Assembly (NCBI GenBank): GCA_021234155.1
Contig: JAJEKV010000041.1
Location: forward strand, 12,848,689-12,912,688
Origin: Isoetes taiwanensis
Lineage: Eukaryota; Streptophyta; Lycopodiopsida; Isoetales; Isoetaceae
DNA: 64,000 nt
Direction: 5' to 3'
A program made the position numbers and the translations under genes. The number at the start of each line of letters is the position of its first letter. Position 1 is the first letter of the stretch. The notes under the pieces are model-generated. The model did no database searches. It was not told the origin of the DNA and saw nothing but the letters and a program-made list of their open reading frames with translations. This document shows, in pieces, positions 22,768-34,314 of the stretch.

Positions 22768-25597
22768 TCACTCTTGAAGGTGCCCTTCACACTCTCGCGA
22801 AAACACACTAGAACCAACAAGCTTCTTTTGCCTCTTCCGACACTCCACGAATGGAACTGGCCTCACCAATGTTTTTCCATTGAAGTCCTCCACAATGGGT
22901 AGACTGGGTGCAGCAATGAAGTCTAATTTGCAAGTGGTCGGGCCTCTCAACTTCAAACTAAGCTCCCGTGGGAGGTAATCTGCCTCAATGCAACACAGTG
23001 GGCTACTAGATATGGTCTCCCTAATGCGAACCATACTGGCATTTATGCTACTCTCAATTCTTGTGGTGGGGGAAATCTTCTCCTCACCAATGCCATCCTC
23101 AGGTACAATCTTCTCCTCACCATTGTCATCCTCCAATCCTTGCACCAATGTGCAAGTATCCTCTGGACTAGATGGTGCCCTGTTATCAAGAAAACCATCA
23201 TCGTATGCCTCTCCAAATGCCCTCAAGTTCTCCAAACCGCCAGCTTGAGAACCATGCAATGTTCCACAAACCCTTAAAATGTCCTCCTCACTATACTTGG
23301 CCATCATTTGGATCACTTTGACCTGGTGTTTGCACATATTGCCTTTCATACCCCGAGGGCAGTTACAAGATGACCAATGCTCATGGGCAACATCCACAAG
23401 GTAGGGCCTGACCTCTCCGGCATCCCATGCATCCATATTTTGACTCCACACTTCCGCCCTCCCTTCTTTGAAGTTCAACCATCTAACAAACCTCATCGGG
23501 AATGACCGTGCCCCTACAATTCTTTGTCTCAACTATGTGCTCATCTCTTATTCACTTTGAAACCCTCATCCTTCTTGAACCTGTCATAAAGAAGGTGTGT
23601 TTCCAATCTACAAGTGAGCATGTAGATCAACCAGTCAATCCTCCTACCTCTCAAGGCGTGCTTCGAAACCCCTAGCTTTCTCTTCATTTGGTTGTGATAA
23701 GCCTCTATAGCAGCATTTGTCTCTTGGTTGGTATGAGGATACATTCTTGTAGCAATGATCCAAGTGGTGATGTTTTTAGTCCAAGTCCTGTTCATGTACT
23801 TAACAACCCTCTTCCAAGGTTTGTATTTCTTCTTGAACTCATCCAATAGCCTCAAAGCTTCCCTCTCACAAGCCTCCACATAATCCTTGCCAAATCTTCC
23901 ATCCCCTTCCACATGTGTGTTATACATTATGTGGCCAAGGTCCTTAAGCATCTCCCCTCTAACCTTCTTGTTCTTCACATGCTTCAAGAGCATTTTCATC
24001 CAATTTCTCCTCACATGCCAAATGCACAATTGTATTCTACAATTAGGCCAAACCTTTTCCAATGCATTAATCTCTGCTTTGGCATCATCAACAATAAAAC
24101 AAGAGGGTTGCCAAGTGGGATCCAAAACCATGGATGTGATTCTTCAATGCAAAGAGCCAAGGTCGGATGTCCTCTTCTGCCTGGCTAGACGAGAGAACCC
24201 AAGCAACGGGTACACCATTTCCATGGTCATCGTATACTAGCAAGGTGTACAGGCTATAGCAATGGTCGTTTGTCTTGAAAGTTGAGTCCATTGCTACAGC
24301 ATCATTCTTGCCATGTTCCAAGAGAATCTTCATCTGAAAGGGAGTGATTATCCCTAGAGTAAATGGTACACCTTCTTGGTACAAGAACACTGATTCTGGG
24401 TGCAATTCTACCCACATCCTTACACTCAAAGCAACATCTTGGTGTAACATCCATGTGTCCAATGCTATCTTCCTGGACAAATTGTAGAGATCATCCACGT
24501 GAAGGAATTGATCTCTATTCTTCACATTATTCGGATCCATCCTCTTCTTTAGAGCCCATTGCTCTTCATCTTTGTATACCTCCTGGGGTGTGATTCTGTA
24601 TCAACTGATTCCTGGCCCAATCTTTCTTCTCTTTTGATAACCAAGGAGCTAGTTCGTGTCTGGTCTTGGCACATTGAGGATCATTAACACAATGACATAC
24701 TTTGCCTTCCACATCAATGTGTTCCATCTCATGAAAGGTTATTTTGGTGCATTCGGGTTTCAAATACAATTGCTTCGTGGTGAAATGGCACCTACACCCT
24801 CTCTTGATGCTCATACCCCTCTGTCTCTTTGAGTATGATGGGTCAATCCTCTTTGCTTCAGCAACCATAGCTTTGGTTGTCTTGTGCTTTACTTCACGAG
24901 GTTGCTTATGGAGATCTTTTGGCCCATAGCCACAGTGGTAGCTAAAACAAAAAAATCAAACTTCAATTACTGTGTGAAACATTCAAACATATATGCACTA
25001 ACAAACCATTAACTATAACTTGCATTAAATAGGGCCACATTAACCACTATTGCTGACTAAGGCCACATTACCCACCACTACTAACTAAGGCCACATTAAC
25101 CACCACCAAAGGCCACATAGACCACCACCTCCCTTTTCCAAATTAAATTGAACTTAGAGCCCTGCAATAACTATGGCCACATTAACCACTTCTAAAGGCC
25201 ACATTAACCACTACAATCTAAGGCTACCACTTATTAAACCAACCAATGCTTGAGGCAACAGACTATGGCCACATTAACCATCACTCGGTTCAAACACTAC
25301 CTCCATTTCCTAAACTTACCACTACTACCACCCCACGCCAAATTTAAGAGCTTGGGTTATGGCCACATTAACAACCACTGACCTCACGATCTTCAGATGG
25401 GCATGCTCGTCAACGCGCTTCTTTGCCTGTCCAGTCTCTCTTGACCGAGACCATTGCTTATAAAATGTCGTATTAAACCCTGGATAATTCTGCTCCCCAG
25501 TGATGAAGTCTAAAACTCTGTTTGTTGGAATATAGCAGCAAGGAACAACAACAGAGCCACTCTTTATTGATCTATGTGGTGATTTTCCATTTCCCAT
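22768..25597 (-). pseudogene. MULE transposase (FAR1-type zinc region, DDE core, SWIM finger)
   Basis: Exon 1 (25,597-25,383) encodes FITGEQNYPGFNTTFYKQW. Intron 25,382-24,942 (GTCAGT...TTTTAG) contains about eight GGCCACATTAACCA motifs. Exon 2 opens YHCGYGPKDLHKQ with a Cys/His region (GCRCHFTTKQLYL...CHCVNDPQC) like FAR1/WRKY-GCM1 fingers. The core shows AVAMDSTFKTND near 24,288 (first Asp), FIVDDAKAEINALEKVW with CIWHVRRNW (second Asp and C/H motif), and ETNAAIEAYHNQMK (Glu). The C-terminus has a SWIM finger (SCNCPRGMKGNMCKH). The family cuts and pastes MULEs. Frameshifts near 24,570, 24,110 and 23,540 split it. A possible further upstream exon with its own donor (MAADVIDPEVEK|gtaagc) lies at 25,725-25,760. 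Confidence 0.9.
25021..25380 (-). repeat. right subterminal array of the TTAATGTGGCCA motif
   Basis: About eight copies of GGCCACATTAACCA, some with small changes (ggccacattacccac, ggccacatagacc), lie in the transposase intron. Their orientation is mainly opposite to that of the left array. Confidence 0.85.
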
Positions 25598-25958
25598 ATC
25601 GGATCATTCCTTGAAAACGGGCACGGGGAGGATCTTGAATGGGGAGGATCTGAAATTGAAATAATTTGTTGCCCTCTGAGGGTTTTAGAAAAAGAATTGA
25701 AAAGCCAACAATTGAAAGCTTACCTTCTCCACCTCCGGATCAATCACGTCGGCCGCCATCTCCTACAACCCGACGGATTCAAGTAGTAGCGAGGAAGGGA
25801 AGGATCGAAGGGGAATGGGTAGAAGGGGATTTCTGAAATTCTGATCCAAAGGGAATTTCTTCGAGAGCAAGGCATTTTACTGTCTGATGTGGTTGAATGA
25901 CCTTGCCGCGAACTATCCATTTCAGGTACAGGACACAAATGATTCAAGTGACTTGGGG

Positions 25959-26186
25959 AGGTACGGTTGGCAGGTTGCAGTTAATGCATAATTGGCATAG
26001 CATGGGAAGTAGCATGGAATATCCATGGCTGCTCTCGCATGGCATCCCCCTCTGCCCCATGAATGAGGCATGGCTGCGAGAACCCATGGCCATCAAGCGG
26101 ATCAATGGCGTGCATGGTGATGGAGTGGGCGATATCGGAATTTCTGGCCACATTAACCCGATCCCGCTTGAGATATACGAACTTCC
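25959..26186 (-). repeat. right terminal inverted repeat of the MULE
   Basis: The reverse complement starts GGAAGTTCGTATATCTCAAG and follows the left repeat for about 220 bases, including GGGTTAATGTGGCCAGAAAT and GCCCACTCCATCACCATGC. Confidence 0.9.
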
Positions 26187-26196
26187 TGGAATGGGG
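26187..26196. repeat. right target-site duplication of the MULE
   Basis: TGGAATGGGG, identical to 16,983-16,992. Confidence 0.9.
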
Positions 26197-26745
26197 CCAG
26201 TGAAATTGTTTCCCTCTAATATCAAATACCTGAGCTGATGCATTGTAGAAATGCTTGTTGGAATGTGGCCAGTGAAATAGTTTCCCCTAAATTCAAATAC
26301 TTGAGTTGATGCATTGTAGAAATGGTTGTCCGAATGTGGCGGACAAAAAATTGTATCGAAGGTTCAAATGATGGAGCATGCTGTTGTTGTTGTGACACAA
26401 ATCAAGACGGCCAGTCAGATTGTTGTAAAAGAGATCAAGAGACTTCAACATTGGAAGGCCACACCAGAATGGCCAAAGCGAACCAGCCAACCCAGCATAA
26501 TTCAGATTTATGCTCAACACTCTGGGATTCGCCATATCTTGCCTCCATTGGATGCCCTTCCAGGTGCTTATGTTCCTGCTCAAATCCCAGCTGGAGAGTG
26601 CACTACCACCATTATTTTCCAACCCATTCTTGAAACATAGCAACATTGATTTGTCCCCCAAGTTCTTTGAGCAAGTAGTTTCAAAGATTTGAAAACAGAT
26701 CATAAACATCAAACAAAGGAGACAACGAAAACAACAATGCACCAT
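26197..26745 (-). pseudogene. RLP gene, N-terminal part
   Basis: It starts at ATG 26,745 with a hydrophobic signal peptide (CCFRCLLCLMFMICF), then an LRR N-terminal cap (SMLLCFKNGLENNGGSALSS, W-x-GIQW) and LRR units (LAGSLWPFWCGLPMLKSLDL, NNLTGRLDLCHNNN, LHHLNLRYNFLS). Two shifts of one base follow. The last unit, MHQLRYLILEGNNFTGPIP, runs into the MULE target duplication and continues as SSLGNYAQLE at 16,982. The last two LRR units before the MULE (26,197-26,330) are near-identical tandem copies. The joined gene would be short, with roughly ten LRRs. The promoter would lie above 26,745; no TATA box is obvious. Confidence 0.85.
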
Positions 26746-26749
26746 CCTT

Positions 26750-28400
26750 GTTTGTGAGCTATGCTAGATCAAAATCACGCTCTTCATGTGGTGATTTATT
26801 CTGGTACTTTTTCCTTCATGGTGCAAAAAATTAATAAAAGATAGCACCTTTGATCTTCTACAACCAAAATCGTCACTCTGCCTGCACAGGTTTCCCGCTG
26901 TACACAGGTCTGGCGATTCAATGAGCTGACGAATCAAATAATTGCATTACCATAATTCTAGCACAATTGCATCTTATGCTGTCCCCAGAAACACATAGTT
27001 TTAGGAAATATCAGGAACTCCAAAGCCGGGTCGATCAATCAATAGTGGGCAGGCCTCCAAAGTACTTTCCTCTTTAATTGACTTCTTTAGCCTATATTCT
27101 ATTCTGGTCCTTAAAAATAATGCAATACAATTACTTTACGCCATGGATGGACATGGACTTGTCAAAGTTGTGGGCCATTGGAATTTTCTTAATTAAATCA
27201 AAACTAATTCTAGAGAGTTGGGGAGTAAGAATCAAAAGATACATCTAAGCAACCCTTAAATTTGAACATTGCAATGCCATTCAATAGGCTTTGGCCCTTC
27301 AAAGAACAGTTGTCTTCTTTTTGGCTATGCAAAATAATGAAAGGCAAGGTAAAAAAAATGCCATTCAACTTGAAAGGCTCTCACAAATGTCACTCTTCGA
27401 TTGCATGGCAACTAAAAAAACTAGTCAAAAGCACTTTTGATTACTTTGCATAACCAATTTTTGTAAAACTAAGTTGAAAGTAAAAATATGGTGCAACAAG
27501 TGATGGAACATATGAAGACTTAGCAAGGTCTTGTTTAGGGAGCATTTAAGCTAATAGATTTTTAGGTATTAATTTGTAACTATTAATGTTCCGATGTTGT
27601 ACGTTGCTACCATACTAGCTGCAAACATCTGGCGCCATGTTGTTGTTTATATTTGTTGGAAGTTGGAGTAGGCTAGAAAAAAAAGTTGTTGGTTTATCGA
27701 TATTTTTATCTTCCTCCTAAAACTAACCCTAGGTGAGAATTTGTGTTGTTTCCAAAGAAGGCAATGGTATGATCATAAAGCAAAGGATCAATTAATGTAT
27801 CAAAACTAGTAGCAAAACAAAAGATTGTCATGAAATGAGAAGGTTAAGCTTCAGGCAAAAAAACGCAAGTTTTATGTATAGAGCATGTGAAAAATGCTTT
27901 AAGACTACCAAAGCTTGAGTAAATGGTCAAATTTTAATGGTCAAATCTATAGTGGATTATTGAAGATATTCTCTAGATTGTATTATGGGTTCCATGAGCA
28001 TTTGCATTTCTTTCGATATAACAACCATGTACAAATGGCTAAAATTGATTAGTTGTTCCCATTAGTTGCAAATATTCACCACATATGCACGCCCGTGGGC
28101 AATAATATGGCTTGAGTTTTGCAAGCCACGAGGGCATAGGTTTTGTTAGATTTTCATAGCATTCACATATGGACCATCAACCTCAAAAGAACACGTTTAT
28201 ACCCTTGAATACCTAAATATTTTGATGAAGTAAATAATTGAATTGAACTGGTTTTTTTCGTTCAAATAAGGAGTCCTAGAAACTTTTGGTATATCTATGC
28301 AAAGAAATTTCTTAGAAATTTAAATTTTTTTATTTTATCCAGTTGTTGGTGTTACAAATCAAAAGTTAGCCAGTAATCAAAAGATCAACCATGTAATAAG
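26750..28400. other. AT-rich intergenic sequence
   Basis: There is no domain, RNA gene or repeat array. Short plus-strand frames (e.g. 27,262-27,453) are Lys/Phe-rich and look accidental. Confidence 0.5.
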
Positions 28401-28402
28401 TA

Positions 28403-29540
28403 ATGACTAATCAATCTTTCGATGATCCATTTGCATCCATGTCAGGTTTATTGGTTGATACTCAACATTGTTATCAAACCATCCTAGTGGATGTTAAAAC
28501 TATAGTACAACAAATTACCATACTTCAACAAGAGAAACAAGGCCTCGAAGATGCTCTAAATCTAAAAATCAAAGATTGTGTTGAGGTTACTAAAAAACTA
28601 CAAGAGATAGAGCATGTCCATGCTGAACTCTTAGCCAACAACCCAACTAATGTTATATGTCAAAAGCTTATTCCAGACGAAATTAGACACTCTCAAACTT
28701 AAAGAACAGCAACAACTGCAAAGTATGAAACAGTCACACCAAGTGTTAAAGAGTCATTTGACTCAAAGCAGTCTTTGGCTGACGAAATTCGCCATGAATT
28801 TAGTAATTGCCAAAGGCTTTTGTCTAATCTAACAACTTTTGAAAATAGATACCAATATGACTTAAGCAGTTTAAAGACACATCTATTAACTCAAAATATA
28901 GATCCCGCTGTACCTATTCCCATGGGGTCATACTCAGCAATATGGAAAATTTTCACTTATGTACAGCGCCGGCATCTTATTGCTGCCATATGCCCTAATG
29001 ACATTTCTATTTGCACCACAACTTTATGTCCATCATGGGTGGTTGATGTAGCAAGCTATGTTATATCCTACTTGGCCCATTCTCAAGTCGCCATGGGAAG
29101 CACCACTAAAGATGCCATCAGTGATGTTAAGCCCAAGTTTGCTACAGATGATCATAATCACCTGGATAAATTTGATAAAGAATTGACTAAACTAAATTTC
29201 CGTCAACATGTCAAAAAGGCACAAGCATTGCACTTGCAAGCAATGGAACTCACTGTCAAGCGCCACAATGAGTTTAGAATTTGGGCGAGATTTGCTTCCA
29301 TTGTCGCTCTGCATTATGACATCATACTTACCAATAATAAAGCAGCAATGTTGTCAGTACATCGCCCACAGATGATGAGTAGGAGGCACTTAAGCAAAAT
29401 TTACCCCTGGCTTTTCTTCAGAAAATGGACTCTTTATATAAAAGCGACTCTGACAATGAATTGTTCGTAGATATGCCTCCCTTTAAACAGATTGACGATG
29501 ACACCTGGAGACACTCCGCCATGTCAATTCTTGAGGTTTG
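28403..29540 (+). pseudogene. unidentified coiled-coil protein, frame-broken
   Basis: ATG 28,403 opens a ~100-codon frame with a strong heptad helix (TIVQQITILQQEKQGLED, LNLKIKDCVEVTKKLQEIEH). The text continues in the next frame at 28,690-28,790 (LKLKEQQQLQSMKQSHQ), returns to the first frame at 28,775 and runs to 29,470. That part looks globular (PMGSYSAIWKIFTYVQRRH, CPSWVVDVASYVISYL, FRIWARFASIVALHYDI). A third frame carries an acidic end (SDSDNELFVDMPPFKQIDD) to a stop near 29,540. It is intronless, about 370 residues if continuous. I do not recognise it. Intronless form and isolation allow a retrocopy, a transposon ORF or an endogenous viral gene; none is shown. Confidence 0.45.
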
Positions 29541-31070
29541 AAGAAGTTTAAATTACATTCTGCTTTTGCTTCTGGCTGTACTTCTGTAACCATTATTTCA
29601 AGTAAAGTATTCTGGTACTGTCAAGCACAAAGACAACGTAAATTCTCCAGTCTGTGATCCACGACAATTTATGCAATAAAGGTTCAGCTTAATTGATTTG
29701 TATCAAGATATTGAATTCAATGAAATAGGAGATCTTGATGATCCTAAATTGGATGAATTGTATGGATGCATTAATAACCTGGTAAGCATTGCTGTCTAAA
29801 TTTGTCATCACGTAACTATAACTGTGGATCTGCATGTGAATGTATGATTAAGGGGGTGAGACGGGATAGACCCTTAACAGCACCCAATTGCTATCAAGGT
29901 AACACACTTAAGAGGCATTTTTTGTTATAGGAATGCTTGAGCAAAGTAGTATAGAACTATAATATTATATGGATGTGATTTATTGAAAGCAGGATTAGAT
30001 ATAGCACATTAATACATATTAAACTATGCATATTCATAAATAAGATCTCACATGGTAAATGATGCAACCAAATTACGGCAAACCTAAATGCAACCAATGA
30101 TTGATCTATATCTAAGCAATGAGAACATTGGATTTTTCTTAAGTAGCTTATTTGTTGATGCAATAAAGTTTTCTATAGAGATGGGCTACAAAAAAACCAA
30201 CAATTGATTATACAAGAAAGACCTCGTCCATAGCCACAACCCTTGTTCAGGAAATCCCCCAACCCTTATAACCTATCATGTGGATTTCAATTTCACAACA
30301 CAATGTAGAAAGCGCACGGAATTTTCCTGCTAAAAATACTGGTTTTTCTTGATATTTCTGGAAGGAATTAGAATTGGATTGAATTGAATTTTGTCGTCTG
30401 CGGAGACCAATTGGCTTATGGGATCCAAACAAGAGAGGGAGTATATTGTTCAAACAATAATCCCATGCTTTTAGGTTTCAGAACAATTTTTTCTCTCTTA
30501 TTGTCATCAAGACGGCATCATCTTGGGGCTGTTAAACTCCTCCTGGAGTGAAATTGGAGCTGAAATAGGACATGTAGCTGCTCTAAGGAAGACCCCCAGA
30601 TCTTTGCAATTTTTCCTTTTGCACCATCGAGGACCTGCCCTGTGCTTCATTGACAGCATAAAAAATGCCCTCTTGGTTGAAGAATCATTAGGATTTACGC
30701 CCCAACTGGCTGCTTCGAATTTGTTCTTCCAATGCTTGAGAAGTAGAGATATGGCAATTCATGCCCTAACCGGGTCGCCGGACTTATTCTTTCGATGCTT
30801 GCAGAGAAATAAAGCTGCTTTCAATGCTTCAGACCGCCGATTGCAGAGAAATAGAGATGCTTTGGACCGTTGATGCTTGCAGAGCAACAGAGAGACAACG
30901 ATAATCTCTGAAATATTTTTCCAAAAATGAATATTCGGATGATTATTGATGTAATCGCTGAAATATTCATCAAACGAGAATATACGGAGGGTTATGGAGT
31001 ATAACCATATCTTAATCCAACGGTATCCAACGGTCAGATTAGGTTAATCTGTGAGGACCAACGTTTAAGA
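29541..31070. other. intergenic sequence upstream of the PAM68-like gene
   Basis: AT-rich to about 30,480, then mixed. A 116-codon plus frame (30,523-30,873) has internal near-repeats (FFQCLRSRD, FFRCLQRNK, RRLQRNRDAL) but no known domain. The piece 30,340-30,450 resembles 59,505-59,580 (shared minus-strand peptide GSHKPIGLRRR / GSHRPIGLLGR), so it may be part of a dispersed repeat. Confidence 0.4.
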
Positions 31071-31071
31071 A

Positions 31072-31182
31072 GGGTTAACCACCCACTGCTTGGCGTTCAG
31101 ACTGTAAATGGGCTTCGCCCGATGGGCTTCGCCCGGGGGCGAGCCCATTTACAGTCTATGCGCGCTGCGGGGTGGTTAACCC
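31072..31182. repeat. 111-bp foldback (hairpin) element
   Basis: The arms GGGTTAACCACCC and GGGTGGTTAACCC enclose a second pair, GACTGTAAATGGGCT and AGCCCATTTACAGTC, around a GC-rich centre with GGGCTTCGCCCGATGGGC. It resembles a MITE. It lies about 430 bases upstream of the PAM68-like ATG. Confidence 0.75.
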
Positions 31183-31520
31183 TTTAACCGCTTCAGCCGC
31201 CGATCAAGAACACCAAGCCCGGATTAGCTATTCCATACCGCACCCGGCCTCGTTTATCATCCCTAGCCCGGTTTATCGAAGATCCGAGCCCGGTTTATCA
31301 TCCCCTAGCCTGGTTTATCACTATCCGAAGCTAAAACCAAGGCAGAGCTACTTGTTTCGAAATGAATCCAAGGCATCTGAGCTTGTTTCTCACCTCAATC
31401 CGAAGGACTAAACCCATTCTGCCCTATCACGGCGTTGAAACAGACGGCCATGATCGACCGGATCAAAAGGCCTGCCGGTTAAGGGAGCCAATGAGGAAAT
31501 GGCCTAGTAATGAGGGGTCA

Positions 31521-31530
31521 TGTATATACT
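31521..31530 (+). promoter_or_regulatory. possible TATA box of the PAM68-like gene
   Basis: tgtatatact lies about 83 bases before the ATG at 31,613, a usual TATA position for a short plant 5' UTR. No other core element is clear. Confidence 0.35.
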
Positions 31531-31612
31531 AGGTTCAAAAATTGGTGTAAAAAATCGAGTTGAAAGTTTTTCTCTTCCCATTTAACACAACAAGCATTTT
31601 GTAAGGCGGATC

Positions 31613-32164
31613 ATGGCTATGGCGGTAAGAGGCATTGTTCTTTCTCATCCATGGACACCATTCGTCCGTTTCCGGTATTCCTCAGTAGATCGCCTTTACA
31701 GTACCGCTCAAAAATCAGGCAAAGGATTTGGCACGCCTCCAAATCCAACTCCAAATCCAAAACCTAAAAAGGGCAGCGACGGAATTGTATCTCCAGCGCC
31801 ATCGCCTAAAAGACCTGCTTTTTCTGCACCGGCAGAGGATGAGGACGACGTGATTCCAGAAGTGGTTACAAATCGGATGCTGAAACGGCTATGGATTACA
31901 ACAGGAATTCCCATGGCAATAGGGGTATTGTTTTTTCCCCTGTTTTATTTCCTTAAGGTAGTGCAGAAAATTGATGTGCCGGAATGGCTGCCCCTTATTA
32001 CTTCTGCTGTAACATTTGGGGCTGCCGGTTTAGGGATTAGTTATGGCGTTATTTCTGCTAGCTGGGATCCTAATAGAGAGGGCTCCTTGCTTGGATGGAA
32101 AGAAGCGCAGTTGAATTGGCCTGTGTTGTGGGAAAATGTTAAACGGGATAAGGATGAAAAATGA
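31613..32164 (+). CDS. PAM68: PAM68-family photosystem II assembly protein, chloroplast
   Basis: A complete 183-residue intronless frame. Residues 1-35 are basic and Ser/Arg-rich with few acids, as in a plastid transit peptide. Residues 36-80 are a Pro/Gly/Ser linker ending in an acidic patch (EDEDDVIPEVV). Two membrane segments follow: about 94-116 (WITTGIPMAIGVLFFPLFYF) and about 126-150 (LPLITSAVTFGAAGLGISYG). The tail SASWDPNREGSLLGWKEAQL then NWPVLW is the family hallmark. PAM68 is a thylakoid protein that helps assemble early photosystem II intermediates. PAM68-like paralogues share this layout, so the exact member is uncertain. The length fits. It is the only clearly intact host gene in the window. 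Confidence 0.85.
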   Translation: MAMAVRGIVLSHPWTPFVRFRYSSVDRLYSTAQKSGKGFGTPPNPTPNPKPKKGSDGIVSPAPSPKRPAFSAPAEDEDDVIPEVVTNRMLKRLWITTGIPMAIGVLFFPLFYFLKVVQKIDVPEWLPLITSAVTFGAAGLGISYGVISASWDPNREGSLLGWKEAQLNWPVLWENVKRDKDEK

Positions 32165-33148
32165 GTCCATATTTTGCCACATCTTATCTGTAAGATTAGG
32201 TTGTATCACCTATGGCAGGCTATGGTTTATAGATTTAAGACTTAGGTTTTCACATTTGCCATCTATTACTAAAGCATTCTGCACTCTGCGAAAGAGATAT
32301 ATTGGCAAATTCCTCGTTAGACTGAACAGCTATTGGATAAGAGATTAAAGTTGTTCACAACAAAAGGACAGTAGATTTGTTATAGAACAGATATTCCTTT
32401 CAATCGATTCTATCTTAGTAAAGCATCTGCAAAACTGGTGAAAATAGTCTGAAAATTGTTCATGATATAAAACAGAATTTGGCCTTTCTCGGTGGTAGAA
32501 ATTATGGATGTCAATTTCCACTTGTATCTTGAAGGATAACAATGGATACGACGACAGATGAAATAATTTTATTATTACATTCACTGCCAACACCTTTGAC
32601 TAGGCTATTACAACATGCTGAACCTTGCTCACCCTTGGACTATTGGGCACGATTGGGCTATCACAACATGCTGAATCTTGCTCTCCTTGGGGCGCTTTCC
32701 CATGGGCAGAAAACCTCCAGGTTTCATGAAGGTCGGGTCTGCTTTTCCGATGTTCCCATGAGCTGAGAACTGGAGTGGCTGAGGTTAAGAACCTCGTTTA
32801 GAAAATAATCCTGAGGAATACTTTTGGACCTGGGCCTGACCTCATCCAGGTCCGGCCGTCCATGGGAAAGCACCCTTAGACTACTGTGCAGGACTAGAGG
32901 ACTAGGCTATGACAAGAGGTTACAGGACTAGGCTATTAGGGTGCATTTCCATGAGACGCCTCCTCGACTGACCACGACCGCCACGCGCCCAAGGGGCATT
33001 TTTGTGGCCAGGTTTCATGGACTATGGCGACCGGACTTTATGCCCGACCGCCTCGACCCGCAAGGCCCAAGTCGGGGCATTTTTGTGGCCGTGTTTCATG
33101 GACTCTGGCGGCCTTACTTTGTGCATCTTGGGACATTCATTTAGGAGA
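32165..33148. repeat. 3' flank of PAM68 with two short direct duplications
   Basis: A ~48-base unit (ggctattacaacatgctgaa ... cttgctc) is repeated at 32,604 and 32,656. A second unit (GGGGCATTTTTGTGGCC, then GTTTCATGGACT) starts at 32,994 and again at 33,075, giving an ~81-bp tandem pair. No gene is seen. Confidence 0.6.
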
Positions 33149-33327
33149 CGTAAAGTTCAGGGGGAAGATATTTCGCCATATTTCAGGCCTAGATTACAAC
33201 AGATAATGGCTTCCTCTCCAACGATGTTGGCTTCATCTCCTCCGATGCTGGCTGATAACGGAGTAATCAACCTTTTGTGGCTACGATGGCCATCGTGGCA
33301 AGAAATATCTTCCCCTCGAACTTTACG
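33149..33327. repeat. 179-bp foldback element
   Basis: CGTAAAGTTCAGGGGGAAGATATTTCGCCA-like sequence at the left end (33,149-33,178) is the inverse of 33,297-33,327, whose complement reads GCGTAAAGTTCGAGGGGAAG then ATATTTCTTGCCA. The arms are ~30 bases with a few differences and a ~118-base loop. It is MITE-like. Confidence 0.65.
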
Positions 33328-34314
33328 CAAAAATGTTAGCCCCCGAGCCTGGGTGCGGACCCGTGCTCGCCGCCGGCTCGCCGTGTCCTTACCCCGCTGA
33401 CCTTTGGGTTCAAATTAAGACAAAATCGACCATCAAAAAAACACAAAAATTTTAGAACATGAGTTCTTGAAGATCCAGATCAGCCTAATTGGATCAGATC
33501 GAAATGGATTAGGCTCACATTCAAATGAATTTGGAATCCTTTTGTTTCTAAATCGATCTTGTTTGCTTCCAAATCGGGCTATCAGAGATTCAAATCGTTC
33601 TTCGAGCTATCAGAGATTACATTCTAGAAGCTATCAGGCATTATATGGTTCTTCAACCCGGATTGGCGCCCTTTTTTTTACGGTCTAATGACGGTGGTGG
33701 ACCCGTTAATACCGGCAACAACTTGGTCAGAGTTGCCCGTAAGGTCCCTCCCCTTTTGGAAGCCCAGGCAATTCCCCGGCTACATGAGCACCAAAGCCGA
33801 GTCGACACCCAAGATGCGAACCACGCTCGGTGCATCCCCGGCTTCCAAGTCCAGGCCGTTTTTGGCCTCATGAAACCAGGCCTTACAACATGTTCGACCT
33901 TCTCACTCTCACTACTATTGACTTGCCTACCCCTTACAGAATGTCATAAACGTTGGAAATAATTGTGTCATAGCATCAGGGATGCTTTTATTTATTTTTT
34001 CAATTCAATTTATATAGAATAATTAGCTTAATACAAAGAAGAATAAGATTAATTCTAATGGCTAATATGTTAAATAATTCATTTCTTTTCATCAAGATTT
34101 TGCTAATTTTTTTTCCTTGATGAAGCTTTTATAATTAAAAAATATAGGCAAGTACATTTATAAATGCTCAAAGTAGAAATGGGTTTGAATTCAAGGCATA
34201 AAAATGGAAGTGTTTATGGAGGAAATCTAGTATTTCTAAGTCATCTATTCAATTCTAAAACCAAATTGATCCCATGAAATACATTACCTGCAAATGCAAA
34301 AAGGAAAACTCCAT
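33328..34314. other. no assignable gene
   Basis: GC-rich to about 33,900, then AT-rich. A 105-codon plus frame (33,645-33,962) has no known domain. Repeated 'ctatcagag / gattcaaatcg' phrases near 33,580-33,640 look like small local duplications. Confidence 0.4.

Larger units (their letters stand above)
16993..26186. mobile_element. 9.2-kb Mutator-like element (MULE)
   Basis: The 9,194-bp element is bounded by ~220-bp inverted repeats starting GGAAGTYCGTATATCTCAAG and by a perfect 10-bp target duplication. It contains a MULE transposase gene (minus strand, right half), a C2H2 zinc-finger gene and a small spliced gene (plus strand, left half), a 1.16-kb nested insertion and dense arrays of TTAATGTGGCCA. 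It interrupts an RLP gene. The transposase frameshifts suggest that this copy does not move on its own, if the sequence is correct. Confidence 0.92.
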
